Assembly: GCA_947073545.1 (NCBI GenBank)
Contig: CAMTMP010000028.1
Span: forward strand, 1-56,345
Origin: an uncultured bacterium
GTDB lineage: Bacteria; Bacillota; Clostridia; Lachnospirales; Lachnospiraceae
Length of the DNA stretch: 56,345 nucleotides
Direction: 5' to 3'
Made by a program: the position numbers and the translations under genes. Below, piece by piece: positions 27,501 to 35,816 of this stretch; position 1 is the first letter of the stretch, and the number at the start of each line of letters is the position of its first letter. The notes beneath the pieces were generated by a model, which did not search any database, was not told where the DNA came from, and saw nothing but the letters and a program-made list of their open reading frames with translations.

Positions 27501-30247
27501 CCGGTCAACTCCGGCTCCTCCACGATCAGCGTGTCAAAACTTGCCGTATACCCGTCCACCGTAACAGTGACCGTGCTGATCCCGGGTTTCGAGGAATCAA
27601 AGCCACTCAGCATCTGCGGCGTCATTGCGGCCTCTGCTGCCGTCCCGTTTTTCGGATAGATCACTTTTCCGCCCGTGACATCTATCTTTTCACCCACCTT
27701 ATAGGTTGTTCTGGCAGGGCGTTCTATCGTAATGTCTGACACCATCGGCGTCCATTTCGCATAGAGCGTAATGTCCCCTGTTGACCCTTTCATGATGAAC
27801 GACACTTTCTGGGTAAACCCGGCATCCCTGTACCAGCCCTCAAACTGATACCCTTCTCTGGATGCAGACCACAGATAAAAATTCTCCGTCTCCCACGTGT
27901 AAATAGACGGATTGGCGCTGTCGTTTGTCCCGCCATCCAGAATGTAGGTAATCTTGTAGAACTCCAGCCCGCCCAGAGAAAGTCCGCAGTATTCCCTCAG
28001 GTTAAACAGCACCTGATCCGCCGGAAGAAATGACATTGTGGCATACTGAAGTCTGTTGTTCTCATCAATATAGCAGATCACAGGCCAACTGGCTTTGTTG
28101 CCCAGCCCGGCGGCTCTTATATACGCCCACATACTGTTTTCATTACCTCTTCCCGTGTCATAGGAAAACGTCATTTCTTCACAGCCATGCTCCTGCTGAT
28201 ACGCTGCGACCTCATCCTTTGTTTTCTGGGTTGTCTCGATCGCATAAATGTCAATCCCCGCAAAATTGCCGATTCTGCCGCTGATTCCTTCGATCGTATT
28301 CTGACAGTTCAGGCAGCCGTTGCTGTAAAAGATCAAAAGTTTCGGATTCCCAGCCGCGGCGGAGCTGATCTTTGTATCGTCCACCGCCGTATATTCCGCC
28401 GATAAATTCTCCAAGTTCCACCCCTTCGTCTCTTCTACCGGGGGATCTGGCTCTGTGCCGCCCACTTCTATGTCCGCTATCAGGATGGTTTCTTTTGCCT
28501 TAATATTTTCATTCGGATCTTTGTGAAGGCTGTACTGTACCTTTCCTCTGCAAAGGCCGCTGCCATATATATAGCCATCCGTTGTATCTGCCGTAAACTC
28601 TGTTTTCTGATCCGTCCCGTCCATGGCAATACTGTAAATCTTCGACTTATCGTTGTAATAGAGACGGTCACCTATCCGAAACAAGCCCGAAAAAACGTTC
28701 GGCCAGATTCCAGCGCCTCCCCACACTGTCCAGTCGTCCATATACTTCACCACTGTTCCCGTAGCCGTGACATCGCTGAGACTGGTTTTTTTAATGCAAG
28801 GCCGGCTCTCATAAGCAGTATAATAACAGCCATCCTCTGTAAACACCAAAGGCGATCGGCATTCTGTCCAGAAAGCATTGTCAAAACGGGTGCTTGTAGC
28901 CTCATAATCCTCTACACTACTGCCCTTTGTCACCTGCCAGCCTGAATGTCCCGCAAAAGCATTATCACTGCGAAACATGTACGTATGCATTGCCTGCCCG
29001 ACCCTGTCCCAAGTTGGATCGTCCCAAGTAACATCTACCTGATAGTACTCCCCATCCAGCACAATCATATTCCATGCATGAGCCATACTCTGGCTTGTAA
29101 CCATATAACATTCAATCCCCTGCTCATTCAGCAGATATTTATAAGCCAGCGCATAGCCATCACATACCGCAACGCCATCTGCAAAGACGCCATAAGTCGA
29201 ATGAGACTTGCTCGGAACTTTATCCGCTCCCATGTCAAAATGTTCTTTGTCATACTCACAGTTAACTGTCAGATAGTCATGCAAGACAATGGCCTTTTCA
29301 AGATCAGTCATATCCGAACTTACAGCCGCCAATGCTGCGTTCGCTCCGCTCTGCCATTTAGCGTCATCAAGTCCGTCGTCATAAACAATTTTCAGATTCG
29401 CAATTGTCATTGTCGCACTATAATAGCCATATTCAAAATCTCTTTCCACGTAGTACAAATCCGGATGCTCGTTTAATACGCCGCTGACCAAAAGTCCAAT
29501 CTTTGTCGGCTTTGTTGTCTCATATGGTATGTCATATTGGGAAACATCAATCAGCGTAACGCGCGCTTTCATCTGCTGATACAGATAATCCATAATCTCT
29601 TCATCGCTGTACGCAGATTCCGAATAAGCCGCAATGCCATCACTTGCAGAAGGCGCGCCACCGAACTGATATGCACCCTCAATCTCCGCATCTACCCAAA
29701 TTTCCTGTTCTCCATCCGCCATCAAGTCATTCCCGGACACCTGCAAGTCATTTCCGGAAATCTGCACATCAGACGAAGGCAGTTCCGTATCTGTCTCACC
29801 GCCTTCGTCTCCCATATCTTCTTTCGGAGTCTCCGTCTCCTCCCCATCCGCTGGGAGCCGGTCCGTTGGCTCTTCCGTCTCCTGGTCAGAAGGTGTTTCC
29901 TGATCGGAAGATGTCTCCTCATCCGCAGGTGTCTCCGTCTGCGTGAGATCACCCTCTTCCGGTTCCCCCGTCTCTTCGGAAGAATCCTCCACAGTTCCCG
30001 CTCCGGGCTGTTCCTCCTCTTCTTCCGGCACCTCTTCCCCGTATTCCTGATCCGCTTCCCCGTCATCCTGCGTCTGCCCGGGTTCCTGCTGCGGCGCGTC
30101 CTCCCGCATGGCGGCGTCTTCTCCCGTTATCGTTTCCTGCGTAGCCGGCAATTCTTCCGCGTAGGCAGTACCAGCCGGAAGCTGTACCGAGGTAAGCACC
30201 ATTGCGGCCGCCAAAAGACCTGCTAAAATTTGTTTTACTGATTTCAT
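24566..30247 (-). CDS. Giant secreted protein: transglutaminase-like, thioredoxin-like and InlB repeats
   Basis: A 1893-aa secreted protein. Order of parts: signal peptide (1-30, ending GTAYA); acidic Glu/Thr/Pro stalk (31-185) ending in two VxSGNDL-type motifs; transglutaminase-like protease domain with the triad Cys362 (VCDGYALAY), His390 (AHAWN) and Asp405 (VDVTWDDP); a linker; a thioredoxin-like domain (about 612-760) with CLNC at 645-648 and a likely cis-proline in SWPVICYID; an InlB-type repeat (about 765-832); an Ig-like region (about 835-910); a second InlB-type repeat near 1170-1240; and a long C-terminal series of modules with the theme YTGKxxxPxVxV...GxDYxxxYxNN. There is no LPXTG or SLH anchor. 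Likely role: surface-associated adhesin, cross-linker or protein-folding factor (inferred). Confidence 0.85.
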   Translation of the reverse strand: MKSVKQILAGLLAAAMVLTSVQLPAGTAYAEELPATQETITGEDAAMREDAPQQEPGQTQDDGEADQEYGEEVPEEEEEQPGAGTVEDSSEETGEPEEGDLTQTETPADEETSSDQETPSDQETEEPTDRLPADGEETETPKEDMGDEGGETDTELPSSDVQISGNDLQVSGNDLMADGEQEIWVDAEIEGAYQFGGAPSASDGIAAYSESAYSDEEIMDYLYQQMKARVTLIDVSQYDIPYETTKPTKIGLLVSGVLNEHPDLYYVERDFEYGYYSATMTIANLKIVYDDGLDDAKWQSGANAALAAVSSDMTDLEKAIVLHDYLTVNCEYDKEHFDMGADKVPSKSHSTYGVFADGVAVCDGYALAYKYLLNEQGIECYMVTSQSMAHAWNMIVLDGEYYQVDVTWDDPTWDRVGQAMHTYMFRSDNAFAGHSGWQVTKGSSVEDYEATSTRFDNAFWTECRSPLVFTEDGCYYTAYESRPCIKKTSLSDVTATGTVVKYMDDWTVWGGAGIWPNVFSGLFRIGDRLYYNDKSKIYSIAMDGTDQKTEFTADTTDGYIYGSGLCRGKVQYSLHKDPNENIKAKETILIADIEVGGTEPDPPVEETKGWNLENLSAEYTAVDDTKISSAAAGNPKLLIFYSNGCLNCQNTIEGISGRIGNFAGIDIYAIETTQKTKDEVAAYQQEHGCEEMTFSYDTGRGNENSMWAYIRAAGLGNKASWPVICYIDENNRLQYATMSFLPADQVLFNLREYCGLSLGGLEFYKITYILDGGTNDSANPSIYTWETENFYLWSASREGYQFEGWYRDAGFTQKVSFIMKGSTGDITLYAKWTPMVSDITIERPARTTYKVGEKIDVTGGKVIYPKNGTAAEAAMTPQMLSGFDSSKPGISTVTVTVDGYTASFDTLIVEEPELTGAYGQLLSTVLLPQNDHGTYSWQDSAQVMDRVGTQSFAAVFTPKDTEKFQQLTDLQISVTVQNSLEDSFEVTLKRSAFIYNGEEHTPKAVVSVPNPDFAEKRIVLVEGQDYELSYKNNRNAGTALAVVTGKNMYSGSVSKSFEIQPATVRILAKDKAILVNDPIPAVSKYEYEISGLVGTDQLRVKPSFSCDVKSTAAPGRYDIVPSGADAGANYTIDYENGTLTVAREYVSWMVTFDVQGHGTAPEAQQGVTAGDTAKRPEDPVAAGYRFAGWYRDAACTKAWNFETDIVQEDVTLYAKWLEEGKGDGGFAFQEIADVYYTGKACKPAVTVYDGDTLLKSGRDYQIRYYNNTNANKDDVPKQGNGEGAYFNPDLPYVEIIGKGNYTDRIKDGDKDTVKVNFNILRASIGDGAEKPAAGVTLKVSEQFAVANKVQKPFSSIKYVKSMKRDVDFRLKLTVENARDGLGNSLGRNVELANAEIPKAYEGEFLLTVEGIGNYEGSVRRRIYVADKTHLMKNVKITLGSNLKNVEYTGKAIALTPSEESTKDTFTVKYGKTVLKPGRDYTVQPVPGKVGKAELVVTGNGQYVGTKTATFNIKGKTFSAKTVQVSGVENQAYTGRALTQNHAVLTYGVGDEAAKTLQYGTDYTIRYAKNRDKGTATMTFQGKNEAGYSGSFKKTFKITAADIANQDEVKRADTMNNMSFSYCKAGVKPVDEIRLTNAEGFVLQNGKDYTLKYKNNKTVADVSAENPPTVTVQGKGSYNGKFDVTFRITKCGLKQAVDSGSIQVKTTAVSYNPNKAEDFVYKPAVKLTDGKSALRLNQDYEVRYECNTQAQYMQYWEAYSDAVKNGVADPGLNQNLQELRPRAVITAKAESSYVADEEIVVPLPIYQTKLVKSNLKVDLTEEAVYTGNQVTPAVTVRDAVSGKAYMEGKDYTVSYGANNKSGKNKGSVTITGLAPEYGGSVTVKFDIVKKVIHY

Positions 30248-30290
30248 TACGCCCTCCTCAAATCTGTTTCATCCGTTATGGTTATAATTC

Positions 30291-30320
30291 ATACTACCAC
30301 AGGTAGCGAAGAAATTACAA
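30291..30320 (-). promoter_or_regulatory. Promoter of the giant surface protein gene
   Basis: TTGTAA (30315-30320) and TAGTAT (30291-30296), 18 bases apart on the minus strand, with a TGG extended -10. The start codon lies about 45 bases downstream behind GAGGAGG. Confidence 0.55.
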
Positions 30321-30363
30321 TCGGAGCTGAACCGTCTGCCTTCCAAATGCATTGTCATGTTGT

Positions 30364-30407
30364 TAAAAAATGAGACCTACGTACTTTTGTTAAGCCGCAG
30401 GCCTCAT
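30364..30407 (-). terminator. Terminator after the propeptide-like gene
   Basis: A 12-bp stem ATGAGGCCTGCG/CGTAGGTCTCAT (minus strand, with G-U pairs), 14-base loop, then TTTTTT. It closes the subtilisin plus propeptide-like operon. Confidence 0.85.
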
Positions 30408-30478
30408 CATTTCTGCCATCTTTCCGCCGGATAACGTTTCCAGCCACGAAAGCAGTAAAATCTTCCGGATGTCAGAAC

Positions 30479-30916
30479 TTAATTTGTATAGTTCTGATAC
30501 CCCTCATAGTTCGGATAAACCTTCGGGAGAGAAGAATCTTCTTCCAACTGCTGCATCATTTCTTCAACAGTCACTCCAATTTGAATAACAGCCACCTGAT
30601 TATCATAGGATAAGAGTTCTCCTCCGATCTGTTTGGCAATTTTCTTTGCCTCGCGCTTGGACTCTGCGACAGCAACCACCTGATTTTCCACATATTCCTG
30701 ATTACTCATCGTCTTTTCCGTCTCTCCAATCCCAATCTCGACCGCTTCCTCGATAACTGGCAGCCGTTCAGCCCTCTCCATCTTTTCCATCTCAGCCGCT
30801 CCCACTACAATCGGCTTCGGTCTGGTTTGGATAAAAATCACCGTGCCTATTGCCACCACAACAATGAAGGTCGCTATAATCGATATTAATCTATTCATCT
30901 GCTTTCCCTTCTCCAT
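30479..30916 (-). CDS. Membrane-anchored protein resembling a subtilisin propeptide (I9-like)
   Basis: A 145-aa protein with one membrane helix (about residues 9-29), a spacer, and a C-terminal domain (about 78-137) that resembles the propeptide of the subtilisin encoded just upstream. Shared landmarks are AESKREAKKIAKQIGGELLS versus ASSEKYAKTVAEGYGASLVS, then YDNQVAV versus YEDGVAV, and KVYPNY versus AVYPNY. Detached subtilisin propeptide-like proteins are known as intramolecular-chaperone mimics or tight inhibitors. Here the domain would face outside, tethered to the membrane. It starts 14 bases after the protease stop, with AGAGGA upstream, so it is surely co-transcribed. A second ATG at 30898 (GGAGAAGGG upstream) is a possible start. 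Confidence 0.75.
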   Translation of the reverse strand: MEKGKQMNRLISIIATFIVVVAIGTVIFIQTRPKPIVVGAAEMEKMERAERLPVIEEAVEIGIGETEKTMSNQEYVENQVVAVAESKREAKKIAKQIGGELLSYDNQVAVIQIGVTVEEMMQQLEEDSSLPKVYPNYEGYQNYTN

Positions 30917-30930
30917 ATAATTCCTCTCGT

Positions 30931-33900
30931 CTATTTCACCGTGATTTTTAATTTTGCGCTCTTATTGGAACCATCCAATGCTTTAAAGGTAAGTATTGCC
31001 GTTCCTTTATTGACCGGAATCCAGAATTGCATATACTGATCTGGCGCAATTTCAACATCTACGATCTGAATGACATTGCTGTTAGAGCAGGTACACGAAA
31101 CGCTTGACCAGTCCCAATAAATATACGTTTTGCCATCAATTACCTCTGTCCTATAAGTATTCCCTGAAGATTCGTCGAAATAGTATGGCGTCATACTCGT
31201 CAGTGCGTACGTTTTGATCTGTTCCTCTGTCCACTTATTTATTGTTCCCGTAGGTACATTTGCCAAATATGTATCAGTCACTACGGAAGACGACCAGCCG
31301 CTCTCTCCGAAAATTGTTTCATAAGGATACATTAATTTCGTAATTACAGGCTGTACCCAGACATTACAAGATTTCTTCACACCGCTTCCATCAGTTGCTT
31401 CTGCAGTGATGGTTACCATGGATTCTAACATACCCGGATCATACTTAATTCCTTTTACTTTTCCCTTCTGGTCAACCGTTGCAACACTCGGATCAGAAGA
31501 TGTCCATTTCAATTTCTTATTACTTGCATTGCCGCCTACCGACGCGCCCAGTGTCAATGTTTTGCCCTTTCCGACAACAACACTGCCCGTCTTAGAAAAA
31601 ATAGCAATGGAAGTTACCGGTTTCACAACCTTCACCGTGAAAGAGGCATTCTTACCGCTTCCGTCTCTTGCCGTAACTTTAATTTTAGCAGTTCCTGTCT
31701 TTCCGCTTGTATTAACGGTTACAAGACCCGTATTGCTGACTTCCACAATTTTTTTGTTTGAGGAAGTATAAGTAAAGTTATCAAGCCCCGTATCTCCACT
31801 GCCCTTTGCTCTTCCAAAGAAGTTCGATGTGTGATCCTCTGTATACGGATGCAGTTGCATCGTTGTATGAAGCTCTCCCTTGTCGATTGTCCCCAGATTA
31901 CAGGAACTCCCCTCCTCAAAAGCAATCTTACCTGTAATAGACGGGTAAACGGTAATCGTCATTTCATCGGATTTCCCGCTTCCATCTAAAGCTTCTGCCT
32001 TTACCTTGACTGTCGAAACCGCTGTTACTTCACTGCCTGGTTTTGCTTTTAGTTTTCCTTTCTGATCAATTGTCGCGGCGCTGCCATCGGAAATTGACCA
32101 TGCTACTCTTTTATCCGTTGCATCACTCGTGACATCCGCCACCATCTGCAGGGTTTTGCCCGCCGCAATCTGGGACTCTCCTGTTTTGGATTTGACCGCA
32201 ACGGACTGCACTTTCTTCGTTACCTGTACCTGCAGGGTAACTTTCTTGTTACTGCCATCCGTTGTCTTCGCCGTAATCGTCGCTTTTCCATTTCCTACCG
32301 CGGTAACCAGCCCGGTGTCGCTTACGGCCGCCACCTTCGCATTAGACGTTGTATAAGAAATTCCTGTATTGGCATCCGCGGGATCTACCTCCACTTCCAT
32401 CTGTACCGTGTCCGCAGCCGCCGCATAATTTAACGGATACGGTTTTTTATCGATAAGTACAGGAGCCTTTAGAGTCAGCGAACTCACTTTCGGAAGCAGC
32501 GTAATACTTATCGTTTCGGTATGTCTACCGGCATCTTCCGCGATTGCCGTTACCTTAATAGTCGTTTTAGCCGCGATATCCGCCCCCGCTTTCAATTTAC
32601 CTTTTGAAATGGTAGCAATGGCAGCTTTCTGGCCATCAGTTGTGACATTCGTACCATAATCAGTAATTAGCCATATCACCGCCTTATTCGTCGCATAAGA
32701 AGGCACAACACTGTCTTTCTCTACCAACAAATTCATAGATTTGCCTGCTCCCAGATAAAAGGACTTTGTCTTGGAAGCAATGGAAAAGCCACGCATATTT
32801 GCATTGACTTTTACTTTGACAGACGTAACTTGACTCTTTTTTCCATAGTAAACAGCAATGGCCTTGATCGTTTTATTGCCGGATGCCTGAATTGAAAATG
32901 GCGCTTCATAAAGCGTGCTCTTCTCCGTCGGCGCTTTCCCATCTGTGGTGTAGTAAATTTTCACTTCGGAATTTTCCGCACCGCCTACCGTAGCGGAAAG
33001 GGTAATCTCATCCGTGTCCTGAATGGTCGCATTATCTGCAACGGCATTTTCACCGATTTTTACTGTGGGTGCAGTCAGTTCTCCTGTGCCGCCATCCTCT
33101 GTCTTTGCAGGCGCCGCCATCTTCACAGCCGCCTCTACATTTAGAAGACCTGCTCCAAACTTGGCGGAATCAGAATAGTTTTCTTTCGTCGCCGAATCCA
33201 GCAAAATTCTCTTTACGGTGTCAACGGCTGATTTGGTCTTATTGTTCTTTAAATCCGGGCTGACGGAGAGAACATATGCCGCCGCTGCCGCTACCATCGG
33301 CGCCGCCTGAGAAGTACCGCTCATCCACGCATAACCACCCGGAACGCTGGATGCAATATCAGTTCCGGGAGCTGTAATATCAATTATGCCTGCACCATAA
33401 TTAGAAAAGTCCGCAAGCGAATCCGCTCCTCTTTGCTTTGCCGATACAGTAATAACATTCTCAAAACATGCGGGCGAGCAATAGGCCGGATCTCCGATTG
33501 TCCCTGACAACTCTGCACCTTCATTTCCCGCTGCCGCAACTACCACGATTCCCTTATTTACTGCCGTGCCAACTGCCGCTTCGAATAAGGCGTCATAGTA
33601 ATTTCCGCCAAGACTCATATTAATAACCCGTGCTCCGCTCTTTACCGACGCGTTCACAGCTTTGATAATATCAGCCGTACTGCCGCCTGCCCCGCCCGTA
33701 GCGGGATTTTGTTCTAATGCCTTATAGGATACAATGCTCGCCTTATATGCGATTCCGGCTCCGCCCTTATTATTGTTTCCGATTGCCGCTATGATACCGG
33801 ATACATGCGTTCCGTGGCCATTATTATCCTCTGCTTTATTATATGGTGTACTGCTGGTTACCCCGGCGGACGCAACTTTTAAATCTTCATGGTTCTTCTG

Positions 33901-35049
33901 AATACCACTGTCAACGACCGCTACTTTAATACCTGACCCTGCGGTATCATTATAATTCCATGCCGCAGCAGACTTAACCTCCTCATGATAATACTGATAT
34001 CCCTGTGAGGAAGACTGCAAAAGCGGATCGTTGTTGTTGACTGCCATCGCCAGACTACTGTCTTCTATCGGCACTGCATCCGAATATACAACGATATCAT
34101 CACAAGTTGTATAATAGTAGTTCGGGTATACAGCCGGAAGTTTTACTTTCTCATCCTCCGCCATTGCAATGATATCCGTCACTTCATCCGGGAAAGTCAT
34201 AACTGCAACACCGTCTTCGTATGATACCAAAGAAGCGCCATAGCCTTCTGCTACCGTTTTCGCATATTTCTCGGAAGATGCCAGAAAAACTGCTTCATTT
34301 GCCAGATAATGTGCATTTTTTTCCAATACCTGCAAACGCCCGGAAGTTCCCTTCAGGTCACGCTTTTCTGCAACCATCGCAGACGTCAGATTCATTTCCA
34401 GCCCCGGGGCCTTATGGCCTGTCCCCTGCCAGTTGTCTTTATCTTCCTCTTCTTCCTTTTCCTCTTCCTCTAAGTCATTATCAGACACCGTGTCCTGCCC
34501 GCCTGCATCCTCGTCCGATTCTTCCTCTACTGTCTCTTCATCGGGAAGCTCCTCGTCCAAAACATCGTCCCCGGCATCTTTATCCGTGTCCTGTTCTTCA
34601 CCGTCGTTCTCACCGGGTCCCTCCTCACCGGATCCATTTTCTTCGTTACCATTCTCGCCGGAGCCGCTTTCACTCTCATCAGAACCGCTTTCATCACCGC
34701 CGGTTTCATCAGAGCCAGTTTCGTCAGAGCCGCTTTCTCCGTTACCGTTCTCATCGGAAACGCTTTCGTCGCTGTCGTTCTCACCGGAAACGCTTTCATC
34801 ATTGCCGCTCTCATCAGAGCCGGTTTCTTCGCCATCGATCTTACCGGATTCGTTTTCCTCGTTTCCCTCTTCTGTCCCAGTTGTATCCTGTTCCTCCTTT
34901 TCGGATACGCCTTCCTCAGAGTCCACTGTCTGTTCAATGGCAGGTTCCGACGCATATGTAACTATACTGCTCGTCGCCGGTTCTGCGATCATTACCGCTG
35001 ACAATAACAATGCCAGCATTCGTCTGTTGAGTTTCTTTTTTACCCTCAT
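30931..35049 (-). CDS. Secreted subtilisin-like (S8) serine protease with Big_2 repeats
   Basis: A 1372-aa exported protease. Parts in order: signal peptide (about 1-34); very acidic Ser/Gly/Asp/Glu/Asn repeat stalk (about 40-205) ending in TVSDNDL; propeptide (about 245-312, ending VYPNYYY); S8 catalytic domain with Asp380 (VAVVDSGIQ), His412 (NGHGTHVSG), Asn509 (AAAGNEG) and Ser580 (MSGTSQAAPM); a chitobiase-C-like beta domain (about 660-748, YYTTDGKAPTE); then at least four Big_2-type Ig-like repeats (for example VATVDQKGKVKG, ISYTTSNAKVAAV). There is no recognisable cell-wall anchor. The catalytic set is complete, so it should be active. It is followed by the propeptide-like gene. Confidence 0.92.
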   Translation of the reverse strand: MRVKKKLNRRMLALLLSAVMIAEPATSSIVTYASEPAIEQTVDSEEGVSEKEEQDTTGTEEGNEENESGKIDGEETGSDESGNDESVSGENDSDESVSDENGNGESGSDETGSDETGGDESGSDESESGSGENGNEENGSGEEGPGENDGEEQDTDKDAGDDVLDEELPDEETVEEESDEDAGGQDTVSDNDLEEEEKEEEEDKDNWQGTGHKAPGLEMNLTSAMVAEKRDLKGTSGRLQVLEKNAHYLANEAVFLASSEKYAKTVAEGYGASLVSYEDGVAVMTFPDEVTDIIAMAEDEKVKLPAVYPNYYYTTCDDIVVYSDAVPIEDSSLAMAVNNNDPLLQSSSQGYQYYHEEVKSAAAWNYNDTAGSGIKVAVVDSGIQKNHEDLKVASAGVTSSTPYNKAEDNNGHGTHVSGIIAAIGNNNKGGAGIAYKASIVSYKALEQNPATGGAGGSTADIIKAVNASVKSGARVINMSLGGNYYDALFEAAVGTAVNKGIVVVAAAGNEGAELSGTIGDPAYCSPACFENVITVSAKQRGADSLADFSNYGAGIIDITAPGTDIASSVPGGYAWMSGTSQAAPMVAAAAAYVLSVSPDLKNNKTKSAVDTVKRILLDSATKENYSDSAKFGAGLLNVEAAVKMAAPAKTEDGGTGELTAPTVKIGENAVADNATIQDTDEITLSATVGGAENSEVKIYYTTDGKAPTEKSTLYEAPFSIQASGNKTIKAIAVYYGKKSQVTSVKVKVNANMRGFSIASKTKSFYLGAGKSMNLLVEKDSVVPSYATNKAVIWLITDYGTNVTTDGQKAAIATISKGKLKAGADIAAKTTIKVTAIAEDAGRHTETISITLLPKVSSLTLKAPVLIDKKPYPLNYAAAADTVQMEVEVDPADANTGISYTTSNAKVAAVSDTGLVTAVGNGKATITAKTTDGSNKKVTLQVQVTKKVQSVAVKSKTGESQIAAGKTLQMVADVTSDATDKRVAWSISDGSAATIDQKGKLKAKPGSEVTAVSTVKVKAEALDGSGKSDEMTITVYPSITGKIAFEEGSSCNLGTIDKGELHTTMQLHPYTEDHTSNFFGRAKGSGDTGLDNFTYTSSNKKIVEVSNTGLVTVNTSGKTGTAKIKVTARDGSGKNASFTVKVVKPVTSIAIFSKTGSVVVGKGKTLTLGASVGGNASNKKLKWTSSDPSVATVDQKGKVKGIKYDPGMLESMVTITAEATDGSGVKKSCNVWVQPVITKLMYPYETIFGESGWSSSVVTDTYLANVPTGTINKWTEEQIKTYALTSMTPYYFDESSGNTYRTEVIDGKTYIYWDWSSVSCTCSNSNVIQIVDVEIAPDQYMQFWIPVNKGTAILTFKALDGSNKSAKLKITVK
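34435..34932 (-). repeat. Acidic low-complexity repeat coding for the protease stalk
   Basis: Imperfect tandem repeats encode units such as GSDESGS, DSDESVS and GSDETGS, continuing into a Glu/Asp-only run. Acidic stalks of this kind keep extracellular domains extended and are prone to length change by slippage. Confidence 0.8.
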
Positions 35050-35167
35050 TTCCTTCTCCCTTTCTCCTTTTACTACAGGTATTCCATTTTTTATGTACTT
35101 ATTTTCCCGAATGGGGAAATTTACATTCCATGTATTATGTACGTCTAATTATTAAAATATTTTAATT

Positions 35168-35173
35168 ATTATA
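35168..35173 (-). promoter_or_regulatory. Putative -10 of the subtilisin operon
   Basis: A perfect TATAAT on the minus strand with only a weak -35 (TTTATT) 17 bases upstream. The leader is about 110 bases and AT-rich. The start codon is preceded by GGAGAAGG. Confidence 0.45.
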
Positions 35174-35235
35174 TCACCCTCCATCTCCAAAATAAAGCCT
35201 ATAAAGCAATCTTTAAAAAATCTTTAAATTTTACA

Positions 35236-35267
35236 ACAAAAAGGACTTCCCGTTTTTGAGAAGTCCT
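35236..35267 (-). terminator. Terminator after the three-gene AT-rich cassette
   Basis: AGGACTTCTC/GGGAAGTCCT stem on the minus strand (35258-35267 with 35242-35251), loop AAAAAC, followed by TTTTTG. It begins 7 bases past the last cassette gene. Confidence 0.85.
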
Positions 35268-35273
35268 CCACAA

Positions 35274-35816
35274 CTATAAATTTGGATTTAGAGTTATGCC
35301 CGCTTCAAAGCTCAGCAACGCCAATTCCAATGATTGCGCACTGCAGTTTCTGAATTTCAAATGATAATAAAAGCTCTCCATAAATCCGTTAAAACACTGC
35401 CGTCTTATTTCACTCAAATCCTGATAGCGAACACTTTCTTTGTTGCTTGTAATAAAGTTAACGGCATATGATAGTACAAACTTTTCATTTATATATACCA
35501 GCTCTTCCTGATAATCTACCAATACCTGAATAGGCTTACGTCGCAAAAGCCAGCTGATCTCATATGCCATCGTCTTGTATGAATTAGTATAATCAATTTT
35601 ATGAAAGTCCTTTAATCTGGATATATCTGTAAAATAATCCATAATTGCATGAATAAGCATAAAAGAATTTATCGTCACTTTATCAACTATATTTTCACTA
35701 TTAACAAAATCAACATAAGACTGGTTCAGATCCATAAATCTTTTCTGAATTTTTTCAATCCCCACTTTTCGGGTAATATCACCATAGCTTTCATATATTT
35801 CCTGAATTCTATCCAT
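35274..35816 (-). CDS. Hypothetical helical protein, third gene of AT-rich cassette
   Basis: A 180-aa protein without recognised family, signal peptide or membrane segment. It is predicted mostly helical, with aromatic-rich stretches (FMLIHAIMDYFTDISRLKDF; EISWLLRRKPIQVLVDYQEE; ESFYYHLKFRNCS). Its start overlaps the end of the preceding small membrane protein gene by 8 bases, so the two are translationally coupled. Codon use is AT-rich compared with the housekeeping genes on either side. No catalytic motif was recognised. Confidence 0.7.
   Translation of the reverse strand: MDRIQEIYESYGDITRKVGIEKIQKRFMDLNQSYVDFVNSENIVDKVTINSFMLIHAIMDYFTDISRLKDFHKIDYTNSYKTMAYEISWLLRRKPIQVLVDYQEELVYINEKFVLSYAVNFITSNKESVRYQDLSEIRRQCFNGFMESFYYHLKFRNCSAQSLELALLSFEAGITLNPNL

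Noticed and set aside
34435..34932. Repeat tract considered as a CRISPR array or minisatellite outside genes
   Set aside because: The repeats stay in frame in the protease gene and code for an acidic stalk; there are no equal-length spacers.
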